Below, in pieces: positions 19,390 to 29,704 of a stretch of DNA of 64,000 bases. The stretch's first letter is position 1. Each line of letters begins with the position of its first letter. Source of the DNA: Planctomycetota bacterium. Lineage in GTDB: Bacteria > Planctomycetota > Phycisphaerae > WQYP01. Under the pieces are notes generated by a model that saw only the letters and a list, made by a program, of their open reading frames with translations, was not told the origin of the DNA and did not search any database. The stretch lies in assembly GCA_021819825.1 (NCBI GenBank), contig JAKAEZ010000006.1:37332-101331 (forward strand), written 5' to 3'. Made by a program: the position numbers and the translations under genes.

Positions 19390-20216
19390 TGAAGCCGGAT
19401 GAGACTGGAAGGACGCCCCCGCAACCGACCGCGCCATCACCGATCCTTTTTTTGGACACAAATGGAATCCACTACGCGCGGCTTGCATTGTCGCTCGCGA
19501 GAACGCAACACCGAAAAATTCTGAAGATGGATAATGATGAGTTCAAGGCCGCGATCAAGCGGGCCAGGGTCTGGAAGGGATCGGAAAAACCCTACATGGA
19601 CGGTTTTGCCATTGGTCACTATTTAGCAAAGCGCGTCGACGAGAGTGATGCCCGCGTTCAATACGCACCTGTCAGCGGGTTTGAGTTGCTATGCGGAGGC
19701 CTACGCGGCAGGGCCATCGTAAATGCTGCCAGAGGTAGGGTACCCAATCGGTGGTACAGCCGGTTGGACGAGGCCGAGTTGCTGCACTACCTCAACCCTG
19801 GCGACTTCGCTAAAAACGATTCCGACCGCATGGGCATATCCGATCTCTTTCAGGGCCAACTTGGCTTCACCGTCGGCGAGGCGGATGAGCGCGACATCGG
19901 GAGGGTCTTCGACTTGTCAAAATCCATATTAAAAGCCACGTTTCTCGAGATTGGCGACTGTTTGGTATACGCTAGTTCAATGCTCGCGCGAGCCGAGGCG
20001 GTAATTACCTGCGACTCGCACTTGGCAAACGTGATCCGCTCGGTGGAGAACCCGGGATCAAATCCAGAGCTTGCCAAGCAGTTTAACCGCGCGAGCAAGA
20101 TCATCCGCGAATGCGTGGCAGCGATATTAGAGGTTCAGGCATCACAGGTGTCGCTACCAAAAGCGCTGAAGATCAAGGATATGACGCAAAAAAAATCCCA
20201 AAGAGGTGCCGGGTGA
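19389..20216 (+). CDS. PIN-like domain protein (putative nuclease)
   Basis: Spaced acidic motifs FLDTNGIHYARL / SGFELL / IGDCLVYASSMLARAEAVITCDSHL as in PIN domains; starts at last base of ATPase stop codon. Confidence 0.65.
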   Translation: MKPDETGRTPPQPTAPSPILFLDTNGIHYARLALSLARTQHRKILKMDNDEFKAAIKRARVWKGSEKPYMDGFAIGHYLAKRVDESDARVQYAPVSGFELLCGGLRGRAIVNAARGRVPNRWYSRLDEAELLHYLNPGDFAKNDSDRMGISDLFQGQLGFTVGEADERDIGRVFDLSKSILKATFLEIGDCLVYASSMLARAEAVITCDSHLANVIRSVENPGSNPELAKQFNRASKIIRECVAAILEVQASQVSLPKALKIKDMTQKKSQRGAG

Positions 20217-21487
20217 TCGAGAATCGGAAAGAATGGAGCGCATGGGTTACGCCGCGCGCACTGCGATCAGAACCAATCCACCGCTGGTACACGTTCCCGC
20301 ATAGTTTCACGCACCAATTGGTCGATGCCTTGGCAGAGGAGTGGGGGCTTGGGGGCCACGACCTTATTTTGGACCCTTTTGTCGGGGCTGGAACGACCGT
20401 CCTCGCGGCGAAGCTCGGTGGTATTCCCGCCGTAGGGCACGATCTTTCTCCGCTTGCCGTGTTCGTGAGCCGTGTTAAATCAACCCATTACAGCCTACCG
20501 GAAGTGCAGAAGGCATGGAACGGGCTTCTGCCGCGGCTTGTGCCGGGCAACTGGGATATGCCGCAGGGAGCGTATCCCCAGCTAGTAATCCGCGCACTTC
20601 CGTCGAAATTGCTGGGTGCATTCGAAGGGATCAGCAGCGGGATCGGCAGGATGCGTTGCCCGGAGGCGACAAAAGATCTTTTTCGGCTGGCTCTCCTCGC
20701 GACCATACCTGATTTTAGCCAGGCCGTTGCAACCGGCGGCTGGCTTTCTTGGGTTGGGAAGCGGCGTACCAAGGCGGAACTCGTTCCGGCATTCAGGCTA
20801 CGGATGCAGAAAATACTGGAGGACATCCGCGAGTCGCCAGCACCTTGCAATGGAAACTGGCCTGTTTCATGCGCTGACGCCCGGAAACTTCCGGAGGCTG
20901 ACTCGACGGTCAGTGCGGTGATTACGTCACCCCCGTACCCAAACCGGCATGATTACACGCGCGTTTTCGGGGTCGAGTTGATGTATGGCTTTTTGGATTG
21001 GGAGCGAACTCGAGATCTCCGCCGCCAGAGTTTTCAATCCCACCCCGAATCGCGGCCGGACCGGCCAACTTCAACTGAGTACTTCCCGCCACCGCGCCTT
21101 ATAAAACTTCTCCGCGAGCTGAAGGAAGCTGGCGTTGAGGAAAAAATTACGGGGATGATCAGCGGCTATTTTCTGGACATATTCTTATGTCTCCGCGAAC
21201 TCCGACGGGTCTGCAAGCCGAACGCTCCGATAGCCCTAGTCCTGGGTAATGCCCGTTACGCCGGAGTTCCGGTGATCGTTGACGAGCTGACGGCAACAAT
21301 TGGGGAGCAGGCGGGCTTACGTTGCGAACGCATCAGAGCAGTCCGATTTCGAGGAAACAGCGCCCAACAAATGGGGGCCTATGGGAGATCGCCGTCCCGT
21401 GAGAGCGTCATCATTTTCCGGAACGGCAAAGATAGGGTCACAAATCGGGAAGGTAATCCGTCGTATCGCCGCTCGGGCCGGGAATGA
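20213..21487 (+). CDS. Amino-group DNA methyltransferase (N4C/N6A, N6_N4_Mtase-like)
   Basis: GTG 20213 after AAAGAGG, GTGA overlap with PIN gene; DLILDPFVGAGTTVLAAKLGGIPAVGHDLSP (motif I), ITSPPYPNRHDYTRVFGVE (motif IV). Confidence 0.88.
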   Translation: MIENRKEWSAWVTPRALRSEPIHRWYTFPHSFTHQLVDALAEEWGLGGHDLILDPFVGAGTTVLAAKLGGIPAVGHDLSPLAVFVSRVKSTHYSLPEVQKAWNGLLPRLVPGNWDMPQGAYPQLVIRALPSKLLGAFEGISSGIGRMRCPEATKDLFRLALLATIPDFSQAVATGGWLSWVGKRRTKAELVPAFRLRMQKILEDIRESPAPCNGNWPVSCADARKLPEADSTVSAVITSPPYPNRHDYTRVFGVELMYGFLDWERTRDLRRQSFQSHPESRPDRPTSTEYFPPPRLIKLLRELKEAGVEEKITGMISGYFLDIFLCLRELRRVCKPNAPIALVLGNARYAGVPVIVDELTATIGEQAGLRCERIRAVRFRGNSAQQMGAYGRSPSRESVIIFRNGKDRVTNREGNPSYRRSGRE

Positions 21488-21740
21488 ATGCGAATTACCA
21501 CGCCTGTCAGTCAATTATTGCCCGAGAAATGTGACGGGGACGTAACTGGATTATAAAATTGGCGACGGCATTCACGGTTGCTGAATTGTGCGGCGGCTAT
21601 CGCCGCGGAGCAGGCGAATTTGGAGCAGGGGAGCAGGGGAGCACTTATGGCGGGCGGCGCTGCGCTTAATGAATAATGAATAATGGGACGCGGTGCGGGG
21701 CACTGCTTAATGGTTTTGGGTTGCGGATCGCGTTGGGTTA

Positions 21741-21770
21741 GGGGGGGGGGACGCGGGCACGATGCCCGCG
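21741..21770. repeat. G10 run followed by 8-bp hairpin cgcgggca-cga-tgcccgcg
   Basis: Direct reading of sequence; REP-like. Confidence 0.85.
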
Positions 21771-21844
21771 GCTTAATGGGCGGCGGCGGGGTGGCGGATA
21801 CCACGGGTACTTGCTTCCTGTTGCCTATTGCGCTAGGATGTGTC

Positions 21845-21865
21845 ATATACCCCATGGGGGTATAT
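21845..21865. promoter_or_regulatory. Putative CsoR-type copper operator
   Basis: atatacccc-atg-ggggtatat, perfect 9-bp arms, immediately upstream of the CsoR-family gene; matches the known TACCC...GGGGTA operator style. Confidence 0.75.
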
Positions 21866-21884
21866 AAGACGGAGTAGCGCTTCT

Positions 21885-22286
21885 ATGCCTAAGAATGTGA
21901 AAAGCCGAAACTTAGAACCCAGGCCGGCCGAACAACATGGCCGTTCTCCTGGCCCGGCTGACCGGCCTCTACCGAAATTGCGGCGGTTTGGCCCCGGAGG
22001 GAACGCTTTCGCGGTGGATGCGGATAAGAAGAGGGCCAACCTCCATCGCCTCAAAAGAATTGAAGGCCAAATTCGCGGTGTGCATGAGATGGTGCAACAG
22101 GACCGGTACTGCGCGGATATTCTTATTCAGATTGCCGCCGCGCAAAAGTCTCTTTCGGGTGTCGCACGGCAATTGCTGGCTAATCATCTCAAGCATTGTG
22201 TTGCGCATGAGATTCGGGCCGGCGGGGCGCAGGCTGATGCCGCCTGCGAGGAACTTGTGAAACTCATATCTCATCTGGACCATTAA
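21885..22286 (+). CDS. CsoR/FrmR family metal-sensing repressor
   Basis: [55 protein letters not shown]. Confidence 0.92.
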   Translation: MPKNVKSRNLEPRPAEQHGRSPGPADRPLPKLRRFGPGGNAFAVDADKKRANLHRLKRIEGQIRGVHEMVQQDRYCADILIQIAAAQKSLSGVARQLLANHLKHCVAHEIRAGGAQADAACEELVKLISHLDH

Positions 22287-22302
22287 GCGGAAGAAGGAAA
22301 CT

Positions 22303-24993
22303 ATGAATACCGTGAATATAACAACTGATACATCATTGCAGGGCAGCCAGACGCTTGACCCAGTCTGTGGCATGAAGATAACGCCCGAAAAGGCGGCAGC
22401 GCACCGTGAGCATGGCGGCCAGACCTATTATTTCTGTGGTAAAAGCTGCCTGGAGAAATTCCTGCTTCACCCGGAGCAATACGTGAAAGCAAGCGTTGTC
22501 GCTCAGACGGCGATTGATCCAGTCTGCGGCATGAATGTTGCGCGGGAAACTGCGCGGGGGAAATGGGAGCATCGGGGTGTTACCTATTATTTCTGTTGCA
22601 AAGGGTGTTTAGAAAAATTCCAGAGCGATCCGGAAAAATATCTCAATAAGCAGCCATTAAAGCCAGGGGGTGGCGGCCTGGTGCAACTGGGAGTTTCCGC
22701 AAAAACGATGAGGACAACGCCCGCCGCCGCGTTGACCGCTGGTCCGGCAGCGCCGCTTGGGGCCGCAAATCACCAATACATCTGTCCGATGGATCCGGAA
22801 ATTCACAGTGATAAACCGGGAGCGTGCCCCAAGTGCGGCATGGCCCTGGAACTTGATTTGTCATCGCCGCCTGCCCGCAAGGCAATGCGTTATACCTGCC
22901 CGATGGATCCGGAAATTATCCGTACTGAACCGGGCGCGTGCCCCAAGTGCGGTATGGCCTTGGAGCCAATGGAAGTTCAATCGGCTGGCGAACCGGAGAA
23001 TCCGGAATTAGTGGATATGTCCCGGCGTTTCCGCATTGGCCTGGCACTGGCGGTGCCGGTGTTTATATTATCCATGCTGGCAGATTTAAAAATTGCCCAT
23101 CTCAACACGTCGGCGTGGGTAAACTGGGTCAACCTTCTCTTATCTACACCGGTGGTGTTCTGGTGCGGCATGCCCTTTTTTGTGCGGGCGTGGGCTTCGA
23201 TTAAAACCTGGCATCTCAACATGTTTACGCTGATCGGGTTAGGCGTGGGCGTGGCGTATGTGTACAGCTTTGTTGCCACGCTGGTGCCGCAAATTTTTCC
23301 CCCGGCATTTCAGGTTCATCCCGGCCTGGTGGCGACATACTTTGAAGCTGCCGCCGTGATTGTCGTGCTGGTGTTGCTGGGGCAAATGCTGGAGTTGCGG
23401 GCACGCGGCAAAACCGGCGCGGCCATCCGGGAATTATTGGATTTATCGCCCAAAAGTGCCCGGCGTATTGCCGCCGACGGCAATCAACAGGATGTGCCGC
23501 TGGAACAGATTGCCGTGGGGGATAAACTCCAAGTGCGCCCCGGGGAAAGACTCCCCGTTGATGGAATCGTGCTGGAAGGTTCCAGTACCGTCGATGAATC
23601 CATGATTTCCGGGGAACCCATTCCTGTGCTCAAGGCGACGGGGGACAAAGTCATTGGGGGCACGGTGAATGGCACCGGCGGCCTGGTGATGGAGGCGCAA
23701 AAAGTCGGGGCCGATACGCTGTTAGCGCAAATTGTGGCGTTGGTTTCCCAGGCACAGCGCAGCCGTGCGCCGATTCAACGTCTGGCTGATAAAGTTGCCG
23801 GAATTTTTGTGCCCGCGGTGGTAGGCTCGGCAATTCTGACGTTTATTTTATGGTCCCTATTTGGCCCCGCTCCGGCGATGGCCTATGCGCTGGTAAATGC
23901 GGTGGCGGTGGTGATGATCGCCTGCCCCTGCGCCCTGGGGTTGGCCACACCGATGTCCATCATGGTGGGTGTTGGCCGGGCGGCCCAATCGGGCGTGCTG
24001 ATAAAAAACGCGGAAGTTCTTGAAGTCATGGAAAAAATTGACACCATCGCACTGGATAAAACCGGTACGTTGACACAGGGCCATCCGAAGGTGGTAACAC
24101 TTCAGCCGCAGCCGGGCGTTTCCGCTGATGATTTGCTTCAATTGGCCGCTTCGTTGGAGCGTGGCAGCGAGCATCCGCTGGCGGCAGCCATTGTTTCCGC
24201 GGCCCAAACCCGGGGCATGCCGCTATTGCCGGTTGAGGAATTTCAATCCACCAGCGGACAGGGTGTCTGTGGCAAAATCAAGGGGCAGAATGTGGCCATC
24301 GGCAATGCGGCACTGATGCAGCAACTGCGGATTCCCATTGAATCCGTGTCACAACAAGAGGAAGTTCTGCGCAGCACCGGTCAAACAATTATGTATGTGG
24401 CGGCGGAGGGAAATTTTATGGGTCTCTTGGGTACGCAAGATCCGCTGCGTCCCGGTGCCGCGGAAATGGTTAAGCGTATAAAGTCTCTGGGCCTGTCTGT
24501 GGTTATGATCACCGGTGATAACGAGGCCACGGCCAAGGCCGTTGCCCGTCGCGTGGGTATTGACGCGGTCGAAGCGAATACTTTACCGCAGCAAAAAGCC
24601 GAGGCGGTGCGCCGCCTGCAAAGTCAGGGACGAAAAGTGGCTCTGGCGGGCGACGGCATTAATGACGCGCCCGCCCTGGCGCAGGCGGATGTGGGTATTG
24701 CCATGGGTACCGGTACGGATGTCGCAATCGCCAGTGCCGGTGTGACATTACTGCACGGAGATTTAGCCGGCATACTCCAGGCGCGACACATAAGCATCGC
24801 GACGATGCGGAATATCCGGCAGAATCTTTTATGGGCATTTGGTTACAACATTCTGGGAATACCGGTTGCCGCGGGTATTTTGTATCCATTTTTCGGCATT
24901 CTTCTAAGCCCCATGATCGCCGCGGCAGCGATGAGCTTCAGTAGCGTATCGGTTATTGCCAATTCTCTGCGGCTGCGAAAACTGAAACTGTAG
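22303..24993 (+). CDS. copA: Copper-translocating P1B-type ATPase with 2 YHS and 2 heavy-metal-binding (YxCPMDPE) domains
   Basis: DPVCGM...YYFC x2, YICPMDPEI...CPKCGMALE x2, [36 protein letters not shown]. Confidence 0.95.
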   Translation: MNTVNITTDTSLQGSQTLDPVCGMKITPEKAAAHREHGGQTYYFCGKSCLEKFLLHPEQYVKASVVAQTAIDPVCGMNVARETARGKWEHRGVTYYFCCKGCLEKFQSDPEKYLNKQPLKPGGGGLVQLGVSAKTMRTTPAAALTAGPAAPLGAANHQYICPMDPEIHSDKPGACPKCGMALELDLSSPPARKAMRYTCPMDPEIIRTEPGACPKCGMALEPMEVQSAGEPENPELVDMSRRFRIGLALAVPVFILSMLADLKIAHLNTSAWVNWVNLLLSTPVVFWCGMPFFVRAWASIKTWHLNMFTLIGLGVGVAYVYSFVATLVPQIFPPAFQVHPGLVATYFEAAAVIVVLVLLGQMLELRARGKTGAAIRELLDLSPKSARRIAADGNQQDVPLEQIAVGDKLQVRPGERLPVDGIVLEGSSTVDESMISGEPIPVLKATGDKVIGGTVNGTGGLVMEAQKVGADTLLAQIVALVSQAQRSRAPIQRLADKVAGIFVPAVVGSAILTFILWSLFGPAPAMAYALVNAVAVVMIACPCALGLATPMSIMVGVGRAAQSGVLIKNAEVLEVMEKIDTIALDKTGTLTQGHPKVVTLQPQPGVSADDLLQLAASLERGSEHPLAAAIVSAAQTRGMPLLPVEEFQSTSGQGVCGKIKGQNVAIGNAALMQQLRIPIESVSQQEEVLRSTGQTIMYVAAEGNFMGLLGTQDPLRPGAAEMVKRIKSLGLSVVMITGDNEATAKAVARRVGIDAVEANTLPQQKAEAVRRLQSQGRKVALAGDGINDAPALAQADVGIAMGTGTDVAIASAGVTLLHGDLAGILQARHISIATMRNIRQNLLWAFGYNILGIPVAAGILYPFFGILLSPMIAAAAMSFSSVSVIANSLRLRKLKL

Positions 24994-25184
24994 CCTGACG
25001 CGGCAGCGTCATGGTTTGATGCGGAGTGGGGCGGCGGGCGAAAACACAGTCCAGTTCGGCACGCAGTGTACGCATCGTGACGGGGGAAGCGCATGGTGTC
25101 ACAGGAACGTAATCCGCAAAAAACTCAACGCTGCCGCATTGAGCTAATCACACGGCATGGTTGGGATGGGCATCGCCGCGCCGA

Positions 25185-26591
25185 TTACGGTTCCTGCGCT
25201 AATGATTTATTGGTCGTATCTATACGAAACAGCCAGGTTGTCACACCGCCCAAAACCGACCCCGCGGCCAGGACCAGCAGCAGTTTTGGCGTGCCAATCG
25301 CCTTGCCTAATACGGGGAGAAAAAACGTGCTCGCCACCGCTCCCAGACGGGAAAAAGCGGTGGCAAAGCCGTGGCCCGCAGCTCGCACGTCCGTGGGGAA
25401 TACTTCCGCCGCCAGAACATACGTGGTGTTGCCGGGGCCAAAAGCGTTAAAAGCCTGTGAGAGCATCATTCCCAGAAACACCATGGCCAATGCCAGCGTG
25501 CTGTATTGCATCACCCATTGCGCGTGGCCATGTTTTATTACCTGGTGGGCGGGAACATTCATCGCGGTGACGCCCACGAGGACCAGCGCTACCGCACTGC
25601 CGACAAAGCCAATAATCTGCGGCCAGATGCGCCCGATGCGATCCACGGTGAGCGCCAATGGCACATATCCGAGCAAAAACGTGACCGAGAGCATCGCCGA
25701 ACCAAGTATCTGCTGGTGTGCCGTCTTAAAGCCAAGATGGCCGAGAATCAGCGGTGTGTAAATGGTCAGGTAATAACCCACAAGGTCCATGATAAACCAT
25801 GGAATGCACACCAGCAGCGTGGCGCGAATATAGCGCTTTTGAAATAACACACGCCATGGCGTTCTGGGTGCCACGGCCCGCTTTTGCTCCGCCGCCAAGA
25901 TGACGTTGAGATCAGCCGGTGTGATCGTGGGATCAACACGCGCTAAAACCGCCGCCGCATTTTCCGCCTGCCCATGGCGCAGGTACCACCTTGGCGACTC
26001 GGGCAAATTACGCCGCAACCAGATGACAAACAACGCCGGCACTGCGCCAATCAGCAGCATAATCCGCCAGGCGATGGGGCCAAACGATAGCAGGCTGTAT
26101 GCCACCAAACCGGCGGCAATAGCCCCACCTGTCCACAGGCCGAAGGTCCAGGTAATTACGCCGCCGCGTTTATTTTTAGGCATGAACTCGGCCATGTATG
26201 TAGCGCTGATAGGATAATCCGCACCGATGCCCATACCCAGTACAAAGCGGAACGCTACCAGAGCCTCAATGTTCCAGGCCGCACTGCATAGGATCGCGGC
26301 AAAAAAAAAGGTGATCAAATCAATAAGGTAAATAGCCTTGCGCCCGTAGCGGTCCGCCACGTGCCCCCCGATCAGGGCACCAAGAAATGCCCCGGCCAAT
26401 GCGGATGTGCCAACCCAGCGGTATTGCGACGGCCCAAGATGCCATTGTCGCGCCAGCAGCACCAGCACCGCACCGACAATAATTGTGTCATAGCCGTCGA
26501 GAAATATGCCCAGCCCTGCCGCCCAGGCCAGTCGCCGATGCAAGGGACTCATCGGGGCATCATCCATTTTTTCCAGCAGGCTATTCACCAA
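25185..26591 (-). CDS. MFS transporter
   Basis: 12-TM pattern; DRYGRKAIYLIDL and GIGADYPISATYMAEFMPKNKRG motifs. Confidence 0.9.
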   Translation of the reverse strand: MVNSLLEKMDDAPMSPLHRRLAWAAGLGIFLDGYDTIIVGAVLVLLARQWHLGPSQYRWVGTSALAGAFLGALIGGHVADRYGRKAIYLIDLITFFFAAILCSAAWNIEALVAFRFVLGMGIGADYPISATYMAEFMPKNKRGGVITWTFGLWTGGAIAAGLVAYSLLSFGPIAWRIMLLIGAVPALFVIWLRRNLPESPRWYLRHGQAENAAAVLARVDPTITPADLNVILAAEQKRAVAPRTPWRVLFQKRYIRATLLVCIPWFIMDLVGYYLTIYTPLILGHLGFKTAHQQILGSAMLSVTFLLGYVPLALTVDRIGRIWPQIIGFVGSAVALVLVGVTAMNVPAHQVIKHGHAQWVMQYSTLALAMVFLGMMLSQAFNAFGPGNTTYVLAAEVFPTDVRAAGHGFATAFSRLGAVASTFFLPVLGKAIGTPKLLLVLAAGSVLGGVTTWLFRIDTTNKSLAQEP

Positions 26592-29438
26592 TTAATCTCC
26601 ATGCGCCGGTCCGTCCCCGGCATCGCTTGCAATGTAATGAGTCAGAGGCTGATCCTGCGCTTTGGCCAAGCGTCGCAGGTACGCCATCACATGCCGGTAC
26701 GATGCCTTGCCTTTTACCGCGATCCATTCCTGCCGCATCTGTTCGGGGCCGGGAACTTTCATCAGTTCTGTGGGCGTAAACATTGGACGGCTGATTTGGG
26801 CGGCCGCTGCGCCGTGTACTTTTAGCCAATGGGGCGAAAGCCAATGACCCGTTTTGCCGGCCTTACGCCGCAGTTGTTCGCCCTGCCACATTTTTCCGGG
26901 ATTATAACCCACCGGTACGCGAATCGGTTGCACATCATACGGAGCAAAATTCGGATGGCGTGTCCAGATCCCGGAAAGCACCTGGGCGTTGGCGTCCCAC
27001 TGGGACATAGGGGGTACACCCGTAATGGCTTCAATGGTGCGCATCAGATTAACTTGGGAATAGCGATGCGTGATCAGCATTCCCGGCTTCATCCATGGGC
27101 TGACGATCACCGCGAAAGAACGGTGGGCGTCAATATGATCGGCTCCGGATTGCGCATCATCTTCGGTGATAAATATGGCCATGTGCTTCCATTGCGGGGT
27201 GCGGGTTAATTCCGCCACAATTTGCCCGGTCGCCAGATCATTGTTAGCCACGTAATACTGTGGCGTGTAATACCCGGGTGATCGGCCGGCGGTATGATCA
27301 TCCGGAAGCCATATATACATGAAGTGCGGCAGATTGTTTTTATGGGCGGCTATGAATTCATGCACCACGTTCGCCCGATCCGTATCGAGAATAAAGCGAT
27401 TCCACGCCGGGAAATTTTTGCCCAGATGTTTGGCCATTTCCGGGCTGATTTGTCCGGCCTGGCTGCGGGATACAAATTCACCGAAATCCATAAATGAAAC
27501 ATGGTTGGTCAGCAGATCATTAAAAATAAACATGCCGCCGGGATAGGAAATCCACGGATTAGACCAATGCTTAAGCGAGCTTAAATTGATGTAATCGGAA
27601 TAGGGATCATCTCCGCCGCTAAAGCCGGTGCCGCTCTGGTACGCCTGGCCCTCAAGATTTTGCGACCAGCCTGGATTGGGAACGATTCCCCGGTTGGAAT
27701 AATACATGGGCCACGTCCGCTGCACATAATCCGAATCCTCCGCGGCGGTCGTCCATTGATGCCCCTGGGCGGTTACTTCGCCATCCATATAGAAATTTAC
27801 GCACAATCCAAACCGGTCGGCCATGGCGTAAAGATTTGGCAATTCTGTGCGGTTGTAAAGGTCCAAGTGTGGATCGGCCCAGCGGCCCGCGCGGTGGTAG
27901 GCACCAAATTCTTCATCAAAGGTCTTGTTTTCCCGAAGGATAAAGACTACATAGTGGATATGGTGGTTAATAAACCGGGTGGCGATTTTATTTTGCGCTG
28001 CCAACTTCGCGCGCTGCATCCGGGAAAAGCCATTATTGGCTAAAGCGGCGTGAGTCCATGCTGCAAGATGGGTGGGCAAATCAGTGAGGGCAATACGCTG
28101 GACCGTGCCGGGCATGGAATTGCCGATCCATTGATAATGCGGATTCGGTGCTGATCCCAGGCCTTTGGCGGAAACCACATACAATGCGTGCTGATAAATA
28201 CATAAGTTGGTTGGATACCATCCGGTGGGAATTAAGCCCTCCAGCTTACCTGTGGCGGCATTAAATACCGCGACATCATCGTTGCCCGCATTCCCAGCGA
28301 AGACTTTGCCGTCCGCCACCGCCAGCGCGTCGGGAAATGATCCCGGCGGGGCATCATGGTATGAGCGGTCGATAGCCATGCCGATAATGGCCAAACGCGC
28401 GGCATTAATTTCGGTAAGAATATCCGCGTTGGCGCAGGCCACCCAGACGGTTGCGGAATTGCCCACCGCCGCCAGAGCGGTGGGATGTACTCCGGGCAGT
28501 TGATTATTTGGACCGGTTGGGCCGCCGATGCGGATAAAGCCCAGCGATTGCATGGTTTGGGCATTGAGCACCATGACGCCGTTATCTCCCCAGTCGCTGA
28601 CCACCAGCCGTCGGCCATGATCGCAGACAACCACTTGAAAAGGCATGGCTCCGGCATTGGCATAAACCGTGTGCCCGGTATGCAGGTTAATGCGGGCCAC
28701 GCTGTTACTTAGCAATCCGATAGTGAATATATGTAGACCGCGCGTTCCCACCGCTACTGAGTCCGGATAAAAATCCCAGGTGGAATGTTTTTGCGATCCG
28801 GTCGATGGAATAATTTCGCCTGATGTGCCGACGGCCTTTTCCCCGGTTGAATCAATATGTTCCCCTTGATACGTATAGGGGTATTGTTTGCTTGAAAACA
28901 TTTGAAATGCCAACGGATATTTGCGAAGCAATTTCAACGTGCCGCCGGCGGTCACCTGCAAGGCCAGCACGTTGTTGGAAACGCCGCCGGCGGCATAAAC
29001 CATGCGATGCGGCCCGGCGGCCAGGCCTTGAAAAAGGCTTTGTCGCGAAACACCTGGGAGTTTTTCGCTGCGCCAGGATCGGCCCTTGAGAAATCCGATC
29101 TGGGACTGCATACCAAGACTTTCCGCATCCATGAGCGTTAACGTATGGCGAAACGCGTCTCCCGCCGCCTCCACCACCACGTGGTTCCCCACACCCACAA
29201 CCCCAATGGCAAAATTCGGCGTCATGGCCATTGTGCCAACCGGGCTGATAATTCGGTCCGTGGCGGTTTTATGGATGACAGGCATAGTGCCTGCCGCAAT
29301 CGCAAACATTCCGGTAACCATCAGCGGGAGCACCGCTGATGCCGTGGCGGCGCATGCGGCGGTAACTGCAGCCATCCGAGAAATATTTATATTTCCCAAA
29401 ATCTCTGATTTATGTCTGATGTATAACCGCGTTTTCAT
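26592..29438 (-). CDS. Bifunctional YncE-like beta-propeller / phosphoesterase (alkaline phosphatase superfamily) protein
   Basis: VVFILRENKTFDEEFGAYH, IFITEDDAQSGADHIDAHRSFAVIVSPW; N-terminal propeller-like repeats and signal segment; start chosen at MKTRLY. Confidence 0.85.
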   Translation of the reverse strand: MKTRLYIRHKSEILGNINISRMAAVTAACAATASAVLPLMVTGMFAIAAGTMPVIHKTATDRIISPVGTMAMTPNFAIGVVGVGNHVVVEAAGDAFRHTLTLMDAESLGMQSQIGFLKGRSWRSEKLPGVSRQSLFQGLAAGPHRMVYAAGGVSNNVLALQVTAGGTLKLLRKYPLAFQMFSSKQYPYTYQGEHIDSTGEKAVGTSGEIIPSTGSQKHSTWDFYPDSVAVGTRGLHIFTIGLLSNSVARINLHTGHTVYANAGAMPFQVVVCDHGRRLVVSDWGDNGVMVLNAQTMQSLGFIRIGGPTGPNNQLPGVHPTALAAVGNSATVWVACANADILTEINAARLAIIGMAIDRSYHDAPPGSFPDALAVADGKVFAGNAGNDDVAVFNAATGKLEGLIPTGWYPTNLCIYQHALYVVSAKGLGSAPNPHYQWIGNSMPGTVQRIALTDLPTHLAAWTHAALANNGFSRMQRAKLAAQNKIATRFINHHIHYVVFILRENKTFDEEFGAYHRAGRWADPHLDLYNRTELPNLYAMADRFGLCVNFYMDGEVTAQGHQWTTAAEDSDYVQRTWPMYYSNRGIVPNPGWSQNLEGQAYQSGTGFSGGDDPYSDYINLSSLKHWSNPWISYPGGMFIFNDLLTNHVSFMDFGEFVSRSQAGQISPEMAKHLGKNFPAWNRFILDTDRANVVHEFIAAHKNNLPHFMYIWLPDDHTAGRSPGYYTPQYYVANNDLATGQIVAELTRTPQWKHMAIFITEDDAQSGADHIDAHRSFAVIVSPWMKPGMLITHRYSQVNLMRTIEAITGVPPMSQWDANAQVLSGIWTRHPNFAPYDVQPIRVPVGYNPGKMWQGEQLRRKAGKTGHWLSPHWLKVHGAAAAQISRPMFTPTELMKVPGPEQMRQEWIAVKGKASYRHVMAYLRRLAKAQDQPLTHYIASDAGDGPAHGD

Positions 29439-29704
29439 TCCAACGTGCCTTTCAAAAGAGCTTTCCGTCCAAACTGCTCCCGAATCGGTTCGGAAATAAT
29501 AACACAAAACCAACCGCACGGGCGGCCCGGGCGTCCGCGAACGAGAAGGTCGCTATCGACCACGCACCCGCTGCCGGCGCTGATCTTAACTACGCTGATC
29601 CGATGGGCAATGGCACATCGGGCACAATTGGAAAGCCTGGTGATTTCACAAGAGATAAAAAATACGGTATCTTCCATACGAATATCACACAGGAGATGAT
29701 TCTG

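Noticed and set aside
13619-21487. Calling the island BREX
   Set aside because: No PglZ phosphatase or BrxC/PglY-like giant ATPase recognised; the ATPase at 18232 is only 385 aa.
24996-25011. Hairpin tgacgc-ggca-gcgtca after copA as a terminator
   Set aside because: Only 6-bp stem and no following T-run; support too weak.
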